From Methylococcaceae bacterium (lineage in GTDB: Bacteria; Pseudomonadota; Gammaproteobacteria; Methylococcales; Methylomonadaceae), in contig JAGXGJ010000024.1 of NCBI GenBank assembly GCA_024636875.1, positions 1-38,784 of the forward strand: 38,784 nucleotides of DNA, read 5' to 3'. The notes below the pieces were generated by a model that made no database searches, had not been told where the DNA came from, and saw nothing but the letters and a program-made list of their open reading frames with translations. Positions 26,368-34,244 of the stretch are shown here, piece by piece. The stretch's first letter is position 1. Each line of letters starts with the position of its first letter. Made by a program: the position numbers and the translations under genes.

Positions 26368-27495
26368 TTGAGTTTCTCGGTATTGCATGTGTATCGTACT
26401 TACTTCCCTGATCCTCCCGGTGGTTTACAGGAAGCGATACGCCAGATTGCGTTGGCAACGGGTGCACAGGGTATTACTAATACGATCTTCACGCTTTCGC
26501 CGCAGCCAGACCCAGCCATATTGTTGCGGCCGGAAGCGCGGGTTGTGCGCAGTCGCTCCTGGTTTGCTCCGGCTTCCTGCGATATAGGCGGCATAGCGTC
26601 ATTCAAGGCCTTTGCGCACTTGGCCCGCGAAGTCGATGCGTTGCACTACCTATTCCCATGGCCTTTCTCTGATGTTTTGCACACAGTTACACGTCCGGAT
26701 ACACCAGCGGTACTGACATACATTTCAGATGTGGTTCGCCAGCGTTGGCTGGGTGCAGCTTACGCACCAATGATGTGGCATACCTTGCTGCAGATGCGCG
26801 TTATTGTGGCCAATTCGCCAGCCTATGCAAGAACCAGTCCGATATTGTCGCATCCCGACATTCGCGAAAAAATACGGATTATTCCGTTGGGGATTGAGGA
26901 AAGCTCATATCCAAAGGATGGCGATGATGCGGTTTTTAAACGGATAGGAGTAAATATAGGCGAGCCGTATTTTTTATTTATTGGCGTATTGCGCTATTAC
27001 AAAGGCATACATTTTTTGGTGCGGGCCGCTAAGGCTTTGGGTGCCAAAGTGGTGATTGCCGGCTCCGGGCCGGAGGGTCCAAGCTTACAAACACTGGCAG
27101 CAGAGACCGGCGCAGATAATGTGGTGTTTGCCGGGCAAGTAACCGATGCAGAAAAGGTTGCGCTATTGAAGCGATGCTGGGCGCTGGTACTGCCTTCGCA
27201 TTTGCGATCAGAGGCATATGGCATGGTGTTGGTGGAAGCGGCAATGTTTGGCCGGCCATTGATTTCTTGTGAAATCGGCACCGGAACCTCGTATGTGAAT
27301 GCTCACGAAGAAACTGGCTTTGTCGTCGAGCCGGAGTCTCCAGAGGCCCTGGTATCAGCTATGAATACCCTTTTGTTAGATGAAACACTTTCTGCTCGAA
27401 TGGGTACGGCTGCACGCAACCGGTATGAAAAGCTGTTCTCCGGGCCAGCGCTAGGCCAGGCGTACGCTGGGCTTTTCCGTGAGATTGCGGATTAA
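26368..27495 (+). CDS. Family 4 glycosyltransferase (GT-B)
   Basis: Cytosolic, membrane-associated enzyme that adds a sugar to the growing lipid-linked repeat unit. The GT-B acceptor domain starts VLHVYRTYFPDPPGGLQEAIRQIA. The C-terminal nucleotide-sugar domain has FLFIGVLRYYKGIHFLVRAAK, VVIAGSGPEGPSL, and the E-x7-E motif in RSEAYGMVLVEAAMFGRPLISCEIGTGTSYVN. The start is TTG at 26368, one base after the flippase stop, with AAGGGA upstream. 375 residues is usual. Donor and acceptor unknown. Confidence 0.88.
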   Translation: MSFSVLHVYRTYFPDPPGGLQEAIRQIALATGAQGITNTIFTLSPQPDPAILLRPEARVVRSRSWFAPASCDIGGIASFKAFAHLAREVDALHYLFPWPFSDVLHTVTRPDTPAVLTYISDVVRQRWLGAAYAPMMWHTLLQMRVIVANSPAYARTSPILSHPDIREKIRIIPLGIEESSYPKDGDDAVFKRIGVNIGEPYFLFIGVLRYYKGIHFLVRAAKALGAKVVIAGSGPEGPSLQTLAAETGADNVVFAGQVTDAEKVALLKRCWALVLPSHLRSEAYGMVLVEAAMFGRPLISCEIGTGTSYVNAHEETGFVVEPESPEALVSAMNTLLLDETLSARMGTAARNRYEKLFSGPALGQAYAGLFREIAD

Positions 27496-27615
27496 GCAAG
27501 GTTATCTGCCACGAAGAAAGGCAATGACCTTAATTGTAAAAGCTTCGTGGGAGATGGTCGCTTATAGTATTGGTATCGATATAAAAAGTAACATTCAGGT
27601 AAATGAGTTTTAGTA

Positions 27616-28581
27616 ATGACCAAGGTATTAATAACCGGCATGAATGGGTTTGTGGGTAAGGCGTTGGGTGATGAACTGCTTGCTAAAGGCTTCAATGTCA
27701 ATGGTGCAGTCCGGTCATCGGTGCAGGTTGATTTTCCGGATGCTATTAAGCAATTTGTTATTAAGGATATTGACTCCAAAACAGATTGGCAAAAAGCGCT
27801 GGAGGGTGTCGACGTGGTCATTCATTTAGCTGCCCGTGCGCATATAATGAAGGATACAGCTAGCGATGCCCTAGCGGAGTTTCGCAGAGTGAATGTTGAA
27901 GGCACCTTGAATCTTGCTCGTCAGGCGGAACAGGCAGGCGTGCGGCGATTCATTTTTATCAGTTCTATCAAGGTAAACGGTGAAACAACGCCTTTGGGAC
28001 AGCCTTATACCGAAGCAGATAAGCCTGCGCCGGTTGACCCTTACGGCATGTCCAAGCGCGAAGCAGAAGATGCCTTGCGTCAGTTAGCCAGTGAAACGGC
28101 TATGGAAGTGGTGATTATTCGCCCGCCGCTGGTTTATGGGCCCGGCGTGAAGGCCAATTTTCATAGTTTGATCCATTGGTTGGATAAGCGTGTTCCATTG
28201 CCTCTGGGTGCGCTTCATAATCAGCGCAGTCTGGTCGCATTGGATAACCTGATTGATTTAATCATAACGTGTATTCATCACCCGGCCGCGGCTAATCAGA
28301 CCTTTTTGGTTGGGGATGGCGAGGATCTTTCTACGACCGAAATATTGCAGCGTACAGCCGCTGCTTTAGGTAAGAAGGCATGGCTGGTGCCGGTGCCGAT
28401 GCAAGTGATAATGTGCGGAGCAAGTTTGTTGGGAAAACGAGCAGTAGCACAAAGACTCTGTGGATCGCTGCAGGTCGATATTTCCAAGGCTCGCGATTTG
28501 TTGGGCTGGACGCCGCCGGTAAGCATAGACGATGCTCTGAACAAGACAGCGCAACATTATATGAAGTCCCGCAAGTGCTAA
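27616..28581 (+). CDS. NAD-dependent sugar epimerase/reductase (WbpV-like)
   Basis: Extended short-chain dehydrogenase acting on a nucleotide sugar. The NAD motif is ITGMNGFVGKAL and the catalytic Tyr-x3-Lys is in DPYGMSKREAEDAL (~147), with the serine in FISSIKVNGE. By gene order (this gene, then a WbpL-like and a WbpM-like gene) it corresponds to WbpV of Pseudomonas aeruginosa serotype O6, thought to reduce the 4-keto intermediate toward UDP-N-acetylfucosamine. A 120-nt gap separates it from the glycosyltransferase. Its last 7 nt overlap the next gene. UDP-glucose 4-epimerase activity is the main alternative. Confidence 0.78.
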   Translation: MTKVLITGMNGFVGKALGDELLAKGFNVNGAVRSSVQVDFPDAIKQFVIKDIDSKTDWQKALEGVDVVIHLAARAHIMKDTASDALAEFRRVNVEGTLNLARQAEQAGVRRFIFISSIKVNGETTPLGQPYTEADKPAPVDPYGMSKREAEDALRQLASETAMEVVIIRPPLVYGPGVKANFHSLIHWLDKRVPLPLGALHNQRSLVALDNLIDLIITCIHHPAAANQTFLVGDGEDLSTTEILQRTAAALGKKAWLVPVPMQVIMCGASLLGKRAVAQRLCGSLQVDISKARDLLGWTPPVSIDDALNKTAQHYMKSRKC

Positions 28582-29597
28582 AGGTTGGCTGGATTTTTCT
28601 GATCGCCTTTATGGCTACAGCAGTGTTGACTGGGCTATTGCGCCGTTATGCACTGGCAGCCAGTTTGATAGATATTCCCAATGCGCGTAGTTCTCACAAG
28701 CTGCCGACGCCGCGCGGTGGTGGTGTGGCGATTGTCATTGTTTTTCTGGCAGGGCTTCCTGCTCTTAACGTGGCCGGGTTATTGGCTACAGAGGTAATGT
28801 GGGCTGTATTCGGAACCGGAGCATGGGTGGCTTTGGTGGGGTTTCTGGATGATCATGGTCATATTCCGGCGCGATGGCGGCTACTGGCCCATTTTATCGG
28901 GGCAGCATGGGGGCTTTTTTGGCTGGGGGGAATGCCTCCGTTAGTGATTGTTGGTTATACATTGGATTCTGGTTGGCTAGCCCAAATTCTGGGGATATTT
29001 TATTTGGTCTGGTTATTGAATCTCTATAATTTCATGGACGGTATAGATGGGCTGGCCAGTATTGAGGCGATTACGGTTTGCCTGGGCGGGGCGCTTTTGT
29101 ATTTGGCAGGATCAGAAACCATTAATCAATGGTGTGCGCCAGTATTATTGGCTATGGCCGTCGCCGGTTTTTTATTGTGGAACTTTCCGCCTGCCAGGAT
29201 TTTTATGGGCGATGCGGGTAGTGGTTTTTTAGGCATCGTGTTAGGGCTTTTTTCTATTCAGGCGGCTTGGGTAACACCAAAGTTTTTCTGGAGTTGGTTG
29301 ATTTTACTGGGTGTGTTTATCGTGGATGCGACCTGGACATTGTTGCGCCGATTTGTGCGAGGTGAAAAAATCTATGAGGCGCACCGCAGTCATGCTTATC
29401 AATATGCGTCGCGCCATTATGGCTCACATAAGGCGGTAACTTTGGCTATTGGTGCTATCAATGTGTGTTGGTTAATACCTATATCGCTGTGGGTAGGACT
29501 AGCTGGACTGAATGGTCTGTTGGGGCTGGCGCTGGCTTATTTGCCGCTGGTGTTGCTGGTTATCTGTTTCAGGGCGGGTGCGAAAGAGCTGGAATGA
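28575..29597 (+). CDS. Sugar-1-phosphate transferase, MraY/WecA family (WbpL-like)
   Basis: Integral membrane enzyme that starts repeat-unit synthesis by moving a sugar-1-phosphate to undecaprenyl phosphate. Diagnostic stretches: RRYALAASLIDIPNARSSHKLPTPRGGGVAI, the Asp motif LVGFLDDHGHIPARWRL, NLYNFMDGIDGLASIEAI, RIFMGDAGSGFLGI, and the C-terminal YEAHRSHAYQYASRHYGSHKAVT. The ORF track begins at 28380, but homology begins at the GTG at 28575 (LKVGWIFLIAF), overlapping the epimerase by 7 nt, for 340 residues. Ends with a 4-nt overlap into the WbpM-like gene. Close to P. aeruginosa WbpL in motifs and order. Confidence 0.88.
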   Translation: MLKVGWIFLIAFMATAVLTGLLRRYALAASLIDIPNARSSHKLPTPRGGGVAIVIVFLAGLPALNVAGLLATEVMWAVFGTGAWVALVGFLDDHGHIPARWRLLAHFIGAAWGLFWLGGMPPLVIVGYTLDSGWLAQILGIFYLVWLLNLYNFMDGIDGLASIEAITVCLGGALLYLAGSETINQWCAPVLLAMAVAGFLLWNFPPARIFMGDAGSGFLGIVLGLFSIQAAWVTPKFFWSWLILLGVFIVDATWTLLRRFVRGEKIYEAHRSHAYQYASRHYGSHKAVTLAIGAINVCWLIPISLWVGLAGLNGLLGLALAYLPLVLLVICFRAGAKELE

Positions 29598-31603
29598 TGC
29601 AAACACGTGCACGGACCTGGTTTATAGAGCTTTCACGGCGGAATAAGGCGTTGATTTTAATCTGCGCTGATGTGTTTTTTACCGTACTTGCTCTCTGGAC
29701 GGCTTTTTCTTTGCGTTGGGGGGTGCTGTATATTCCCAAAGGTAATGAGTGGTATCTGTTTGCAGCGGCGCCTTTTATTGCAGTGCCTATTTTTGTCAGA
29801 TTAGGTTTGTACCGCGCGATTATTCGCTATATCGAGATTAGAGCGCTATGGACAATTATTCAGGCAACCACGCTTTATGCCCTAATTTTTGCGTTTGTCT
29901 TGTATCAGTCCGGTCTCAAGCTTATTCCCCGGACGGTCTCTCCGCTGAACTGGCTGATTGTGATGCTGTTGGTTGGCAGCAGCCGTTTTTTTGCGCGTTG
30001 GTGGTTGGGAGAGGCTTATTTTCGCGTGGTGGGCGGCGGTCGAAGTGCAGCAGATTTCCGAAAAAAAAATGTGGTTATTTATGGTGCGGGTAGCGCCGGT
30101 GTGCAACTGGCCTCTGCGCTATGGCATGGGCGTGAGTTTAGACCAGTGGCTTTTATCGATGACGATAAATTACTGCACAGAAGAAAGGTCAATGGCTTGC
30201 GGATTTATCCACTCAGTTCCTTGAGTTATTTGATAAAACGGCATCAGGTTTCAGATGTTTTACTGGCGATTCCCTCAGCGAAGCGAGCCCGTATTAGTGA
30301 ACTAATACGCTTGCTGGAACCTTACGCCATTCATGTGATGTCAATGCCGGGGTTGGCTGATATTGCCCAGGGCAGAGTCACGGTAGATGCACTTCAGGAA
30401 GTCGATATTGCGGATCTGCTGGGCCGCGATCCGGTAGCGCCCGATCAAACGCTGCTTCGAGCCACTATAAGCGGCAAAGTGGTTATGGTGACTGGAGCGG
30501 GTGGCTCCATCGGGTCCGAGTTGTGCCGGCAGATAATCCAGTTACAGCCACTTTCGCTAATCCTTTTTGAGTTAAGTGAATTCGCTCTGTATGCCATAGA
30601 GAAAGAATTGAATCACCTGTTAACCAAGGCCAAAGGAGCAGGGCAAATAGAAATTATCGCCGTATTGGGTTCTGTTACCAACGCTGAACGTATTGAAAAG
30701 GTATGTAAGGCTTTCAAGGTACAAACAATTTATCATGCTGCCGCTTACAAGCATGTACCGATGGTAGAAAAAAACCCGGGTGAAGCAGTATGGAATAATA
30801 TCTTTGGGACTCTTCATGCAGCGCAGGCGGCAATAAACGCTGAAGTTGAGCTATTTGTGTTAATTTCAACCGATAAGGCAGTGAGGCCGACTAATACGAT
30901 GGGTGCGACCAAACGTTTTGCAGAACTGATTTTGCAAGCGCTCAGCGTGGAAGCGAGCGGTAAACATCACGACTGCATGGATGCAGGAGTTAGAGCAATG
31001 CAGGGAGCGATTGCCGGAACCCGCTTTACCATGGTGCGATTTGGTAATGTATTAGATTCATCAGGATCGGTGGTGCCATTGTTTAGGGAACAGATAGCAA
31101 GAGGCGGGCCGGTAACGGTGACCGATGCAAGAGTTATTCGTTATTTTATGACCATACCGGAAGCATCACAACTGGTTATTCAAGCGGGAGCGCTGGGCCA
31201 CGGCGGCGACGTGTTTGTGCTGGATATGGGCGAGCCCATTCGGATTATTGATTTGGCAAAGAGAATGATTCATTTGAGTGGTTTGGAAATAAAGGACGAA
31301 GATCATCCGGCCGGTGAGATAGAAATTAGTTTTACCGGATTGAGACCCGGCGAGAAGCTTTATGAAGAGCTGTTAATCGGTGACAATGTTTCAGAGACCA
31401 GTCACGCAAGAATCATGCGTGCGCAGGAGCAGGTTATTCCCTGGGTTGAGCTGGAAAAAATGCTGTCGATATTGGAACAAGCAACGAGGAATGATGATTT
31501 TGAGCGAATCAGGGACGTGTTAAAGCGCGCCGTTTCCGGTTTTGTGCCGCAGTGTGAAATTGGTGATCTGTTGTGGAATCGTAGAGACACGATTCCTCAG
31601 TAG
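29594..31603 (+). CDS. UDP-GlcNAc 4,6-dehydratase, membrane-bound WbpM type
   Basis: Makes the UDP-4-keto-6-deoxy sugar that feeds the initiating sugar. Several N-terminal helices (ALILICADVFFTVLALWTAF onward) are followed by a first Rossmann-like region (VVIYGAGSAGVQLASAL, ~158) and the catalytic dehydratase domain with MVTGAGGSIGSELCRQII (~300), YHAAAYKHVPMVE, STDKAVRPTNTMGATKR and GLRPGEKLYEELL. The Met-x3-Lys of MGATK replaces the usual Tyr-x3-Lys, the known WbpM/FlaA1 trait. The ORF track start at 29465 lies deep in the previous gene; ATG at 29594 overlaps its stop as ATGA and gives 669 residues. Last gene of the cluster, convergent with a small minus-strand unit. Confidence 0.92.
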   Translation: MMQTRARTWFIELSRRNKALILICADVFFTVLALWTAFSLRWGVLYIPKGNEWYLFAAAPFIAVPIFVRLGLYRAIIRYIEIRALWTIIQATTLYALIFAFVLYQSGLKLIPRTVSPLNWLIVMLLVGSSRFFARWWLGEAYFRVVGGGRSAADFRKKNVVIYGAGSAGVQLASALWHGREFRPVAFIDDDKLLHRRKVNGLRIYPLSSLSYLIKRHQVSDVLLAIPSAKRARISELIRLLEPYAIHVMSMPGLADIAQGRVTVDALQEVDIADLLGRDPVAPDQTLLRATISGKVVMVTGAGGSIGSELCRQIIQLQPLSLILFELSEFALYAIEKELNHLLTKAKGAGQIEIIAVLGSVTNAERIEKVCKAFKVQTIYHAAAYKHVPMVEKNPGEAVWNNIFGTLHAAQAAINAEVELFVLISTDKAVRPTNTMGATKRFAELILQALSVEASGKHHDCMDAGVRAMQGAIAGTRFTMVRFGNVLDSSGSVVPLFREQIARGGPVTVTDARVIRYFMTIPEASQLVIQAGALGHGGDVFVLDMGEPIRIIDLAKRMIHLSGLEIKDEDHPAGEIEISFTGLRPGEKLYEELLIGDNVSETSHARIMRAQEQVIPWVELEKMLSILEQATRNDDFERIRDVLKRAVSGFVPQCEIGDLLWNRRDTIPQ

Positions 31604-31624
31604 AAATGCATCCTTAATTTAGGC

Positions 31625-31661
31625 AAAAAAAACCTCCTAATGCGTTGCTGCATAAGGAGGT
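31625..31661 (-). terminator. Strong intrinsic terminator of the minus-strand small unit
   Basis: Read on the minus strand, ACCTCCTTATGC pairs with GCATTAGGAGGT (12 positions, one mismatch) around a 6-nt loop and is followed by eight T. The T run exists only in the minus orientation, so it ends transcription coming from 31.9 kb. Confidence 0.8.
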
Positions 31662-31719
31662 AAAAGCAAGCAGAGCATTATGAGGAGGATCTGCTTGGAG
31701 GTATAACACCAGGAGGTAG
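31625..31719 (-). ncRNA. CCUCC-rich 3' region / candidate anti-Shine-Dalgarno small RNA
   Basis: The minus-strand RNA after the small ORF has four CCUCC motifs in about 60 nt (complements of GGAGG at 31712, 31697, 31684 and 31656). One, UCCUCCUC, lies in the 15-nt loop of a perfect 8-bp hairpin (arms 31667-31674 and 31690-31697). One is paired in the terminator stem and the other two flank a weak GGUG/UACC stem. CCUCC is complementary to the Shine-Dalgarno sequence. The layout resembles the CCUCCUCCC-loop (CcsR/cuckoo) RNAs known from alphaproteobacteria. The structure is seen; the regulatory role is inference. Confidence 0.5.
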
Positions 31720-31887
31720 TTAATTTTTTAGCGCTTTGCTGTTCAGTTTTGCTCTCATTACAATGTTGCTATAAATAGCAGCGCCGGCAAATAAGACGGT
31801 TGAAATGATAAATTGTCCGGAAATAAAGCTCGAGATCCCGGCGATAAACATTAAGGCAATAATTATGTCTTTGTTGAAATTGTTCAT
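31720..31887 (-). CDS. 55-residue small membrane protein, unrecognised
   Basis: Missing from the ORF track. It starts MNNFNKDIIIALMFIAGISS, followed by FISGQFIISTVLFAGAAIYS, and ends in the basic tail NIVMRAKLNSKALKN. Two hydrophobic helices with a short turn and a positive C-terminus suggest a small inner-membrane hairpin protein. A ribosome site (CAGGA, 8 nt spacing) and a promoter (31961-31988) precede it, and a strong terminator follows. This complete set of expression signals makes it credible despite its size. It resembles no family I know. It may be only the coding part of a regulatory transcript. Confidence 0.6.
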   Translation of the reverse strand: MNNFNKDIIIALMFIAGISSFISGQFIISTVLFAGAAIYSNIVMRAKLNSKALKN

Positions 31888-31958
31888 TGATTGGATCCTG
31901 AAAAGTTAGAAGTTCTTTGTTGCTGGTTTACAAACTTTGTTGCGTTATTGCATGGTTC

Positions 31959-31996
31959 TTAGTATATCGTGTTATTTATAGGATACAATATACTAA
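31959..31996. promoter_or_regulatory. Inverted repeat TTAGTATAT...ATATACTAA (candidate operator)
   Basis: Two perfect 9-bp arms with a 20-nt spacer lie between the divergent small unit and the LysR gene. Because the arms carry -10-like TATACT on both strands, the site may be a bidirectional promoter or a regulator-binding site, for example for the LysR protein. It lacks the usual T-N11-A core placement, so this is tentative. Confidence 0.4.
31961..31988 (-). promoter_or_regulatory. Promoter of the small minus-strand unit
   Basis: On the minus strand TTGTAT and TATACT are separated by 16 nt. Predicted start near 31953, leaving a leader of about 65 nt before the small ORF. The promoter lies almost exactly within a perfect inverted repeat (31959-31996). 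Confidence 0.55.
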
Positions 31997-32066
31997 ATGA
32001 TAAATTTATTATTTCTTGTTGAGAAACAATTTGTAATGTCAAGTTTTTTATTGATATGAATAAGAC

Positions 32067-32100
32067 AAAAGGCGAAAGGCAAAAAGCGGAAGGCGGAAGG
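32067..32100. repeat. Purine-rich low-complexity stretch (GGCGAAAGGC / GCGGAAGGCGGAAGG)
   Basis: Imperfect tandem units of about 7-8 nt of the type GGC(G)AAA / GCGGAAG lie about 55 nt ahead of the LysR start. They could vary in copy number. Confidence 0.4.
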
Positions 32101-32154
32101 TACAGATGATAGCTTGTGTCTTTAGCCTTTTACCTGGTTTTTTATGGGGTTTAA

Positions 32155-33063
32155 GTGGATAAGTTAACGAGTATGAATGTTTTCGTTCGTGTCGCAAAAG
32201 CCGGAAGTTTTGCGGGTGGTGCTCGCGAGCTGGGGATTTCCAGAGCAATGGCGACCAAGCATATTATGCAACTTGAAGGCAGCTTGGGAACACGATTAAT
32301 CAATCGTACTACACGCAGTTTAAGTCTGACTGATGTGGGTGTATCTTATCTTGAACGTTGTCAGCAAGTGCTGCTGGATGTTGAGGAAATGGAGTCTGCT
32401 GTAACGCATTTACAGACGGAGCCTCGGGGGGTTTTAAAAATCAGTGCTCCACCGGTTATTGGTGCTACCCATATTGCGCGTGCTGTGGCTGAGTTTTTGA
32501 AAATGTACCCTGATTTAATGATTGATATGGTTTTACAGGGCAGTCCGGGTGATTTGATTGATGAAGGCATCGATGTCGCTATTTATCTGGGGGCTTTAGA
32601 TGATACCAGTATGGTTGCCAGGAAATTAGCCAGTTCGTCACTGGTTGTTTGCGGCTCTCCGGACTATTTGGAACACTATGGAATTCCACAGACACCGGAA
32701 GATTTGGCAGAGCATAGCTGTCTGGTCAATTGGGCGATTGCGCCACGGAATAAATGGAAATTTAAAAGTGAGACAGGGTATAAGGTAGTGCCTGTCTCCG
32801 GGCGAATGCAGGCTAATGCGGCACACGCGATTCGTATTGCTGCGATTAATGGCCTGGGATTGGTTATGTTGCCGACTTACGTAGTGGGCAGGGATATTGA
32901 AAATGGCACACTGAAAGTGGTATTGGGGAATTACCCATTGCCGCCTTTGGATATTCATGCAGTCTATCCGCATAGAAAGTATTTATCAACCAAGGTCAGA
33001 AGTTTTATGGACTTTTTACAGGCTTGGCTGGAACATCGCGTGAGTATGCCAGGAGCAGAATAA
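32155..33063 (+). CDS. LysR-family transcriptional regulator
   Basis: DNA-binding regulator with an effector-binding domain. The winged helix is at the N-terminus (KLTSMNVFVRVAKAGSFAGGARELGISRAMATKHIMQLEGSLGTRLINRTTRSLSLTDVG), followed by the periplasmic-binding-protein-like domain (PRGVLKISAPPVIGATHIARAVAEFLKMYPDLMIDMVL). 302 residues is standard. The start is GTG at 32155; an ATG six codons on is possible. Its last base overlaps the methyltransferase start (TAATG), so it heads a three-gene unit with a methyltransferase and a rhodanese. Its target and effector are unknown. Confidence 0.88.
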   Translation: MDKLTSMNVFVRVAKAGSFAGGARELGISRAMATKHIMQLEGSLGTRLINRTTRSLSLTDVGVSYLERCQQVLLDVEEMESAVTHLQTEPRGVLKISAPPVIGATHIARAVAEFLKMYPDLMIDMVLQGSPGDLIDEGIDVAIYLGALDDTSMVARKLASSSLVVCGSPDYLEHYGIPQTPEDLAEHSCLVNWAIAPRNKWKFKSETGYKVVPVSGRMQANAAHAIRIAAINGLGLVMLPTYVVGRDIENGTLKVVLGNYPLPPLDIHAVYPHRKYLSTKVRSFMDFLQAWLEHRVSMPGAE

Positions 33064-33641
33064 TGGATGCTTTGATCGACAAATGGAACAAGATCTATAG
33101 TCAGCCTGGTCAGGAGAATTATTCCGCTGTACAGGTTCTAACCGAAAATGACTTTTTATTACCGGCGACCGGGACGGCTCTGGATGTGGCTTGTGGTCAG
33201 GGTGCTAATGCAATTTTTCTCGCTGAACAGGGGCTGGTAGTGACCGCCTGGGATATTTCTTCGGCTGCCATTGATAAATTAACGTCTTATTCAGTCTACA
33301 GAAAATTGAAGGTCAATGCTTGCCAACAGAAAATCACAGCTTATAGCTTTAGCGAATGCAGCTTCGATGTCATCGTTGTGAGTCGATTTCTTGACCGTAC
33401 TTTAAGTGATGCGATAATAGGGGCACTTAAACCGGATGGATTGCTTTTTTATCAGACTTTTTCGCGCGAAAAAACAAGCCCGAAGCCGCCCAATAATCCA
33501 GATTATCTGCTTGGCTGTAATGAGCTGTTGGCGATGTTTTCATCGTTGAGGGTGGTTTTTTACAGAGAAAATGCCTTGGTCGGCGAACAGATGCGCGGTT
33601 TGAGAAATGAGGCTCAGTTTATCGGCCAGAAACGAACATAA
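33063..33641 (+). CDS. Class I SAM-dependent methyltransferase (TehB-like)
   Basis: Motif I is ALDVACGQGANAIFLAEQGLVVTAWDISSAAIDKL (~43-75), the TehB/UbiE-like pattern, followed by SFDVIVVSRFLDR (motif IV region) and LKPDGLLFYQTFSREKTSPKPP. Small-molecule substrate likely, possibly thiols or metalloids as for TehB relatives, but this is inference. The ORF track starts at 33024; the ATG at 33063 overlaps the LysR stop by one base, starts at MDALIDKWNKIY where homology begins, and gives 192 residues. 12 nt before the rhodanese gene. Confidence 0.82.
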   Translation: MDALIDKWNKIYSQPGQENYSAVQVLTENDFLLPATGTALDVACGQGANAIFLAEQGLVVTAWDISSAAIDKLTSYSVYRKLKVNACQQKITAYSFSECSFDVIVVSRFLDRTLSDAIIGALKPDGLLFYQTFSREKTSPKPPNNPDYLLGCNELLAMFSSLRVVFYRENALVGEQMRGLRNEAQFIGQKRT

Positions 33642-33653
33642 TGGGTTAATACG

Positions 33654-34046
33654 ATGATAGAAAATTTAAATCCACGACAGGCCTGGGATTTGTTGCAGCA
33701 GAATACTGACGCCGTATTGGTCGATGTGCGAACAAAAGTTGAACATGCTTTTGTCGGCCATCCTCCAGGCGCCATTCATATTGCCTGGAAAGAAGCGCCT
33801 GACTGGCAGATCAACGCAAACTTTGTTGACGAAGTTAAAAAACTCGGGCCTGATAAAAGTGCACCGGTTTTATTGCTGTGCCGCAGCGGACAGCGTTCAC
33901 TGGATGCTGCAAAAGCGCTTGAAGAGGCGGGTTACGAGCGGCTTATCAATATTATTGACGGTTTTGAAGGCTCCCTGGATGAGCATAAACATCGGGGTAA
34001 TCTTGGCGGCTGGCGCTTCAATGGCTTGCCTTGGGTGCAGAGTTAA
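33654..34046 (+). CDS. Single-domain rhodanese-like protein
   Basis: Probable sulfurtransferase with the active-site loop CRSGQRS (Cys ~76), able to carry a persulfide. DAVLVDVRTKVEHAFVGHPPGAIHIAW is the usual N-terminal motif. 130 residues, no signal peptide, so cytosolic. Its place after the methyltransferase suggests sulfur or toxic-chalcogen chemistry shared by the unit, which is inference. The 198-nt gap to typA shows only an ATGCGT/ACGCAT palindrome (34192-34206). Confidence 0.85.
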   Translation: MIENLNPRQAWDLLQQNTDAVLVDVRTKVEHAFVGHPPGAIHIAWKEAPDWQINANFVDEVKKLGPDKSAPVLLLCRSGQRSLDAAKALEEAGYERLINIIDGFEGSLDEHKHRGNLGGWRFNGLPWVQS

Positions 34047-34244
34047 TTTTTCTTCAGGTTGGATTAGGTTTGGCCTTGCCAACAAAAACTAACGCCTTGA
34101 TGGAACTATCGCCATCCTCTCTTTGCACACGCTAAAGTTAAACCCGGCTTTATCTAGTACGGTGCAATCATACCCCTATTATGCTAAACAGAATGCGTAA
34201 AACGCATCTTACACTTATTTTATAAACCCTTAGAGAAAATACAA

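Noticed and set aside
28380-28574. 65 extra N-terminal residues of the WbpL-like ORF
   Set aside because: They overlap the epimerase gene in another frame and are not hydrophobic; homology starts at the GTG at 28575.
31625-31661. Terminator of the WbpM-like gene on the plus strand
   Set aside because: The T run is only on the minus strand; in plus orientation the A run precedes the stem, so it would work weakly at best.
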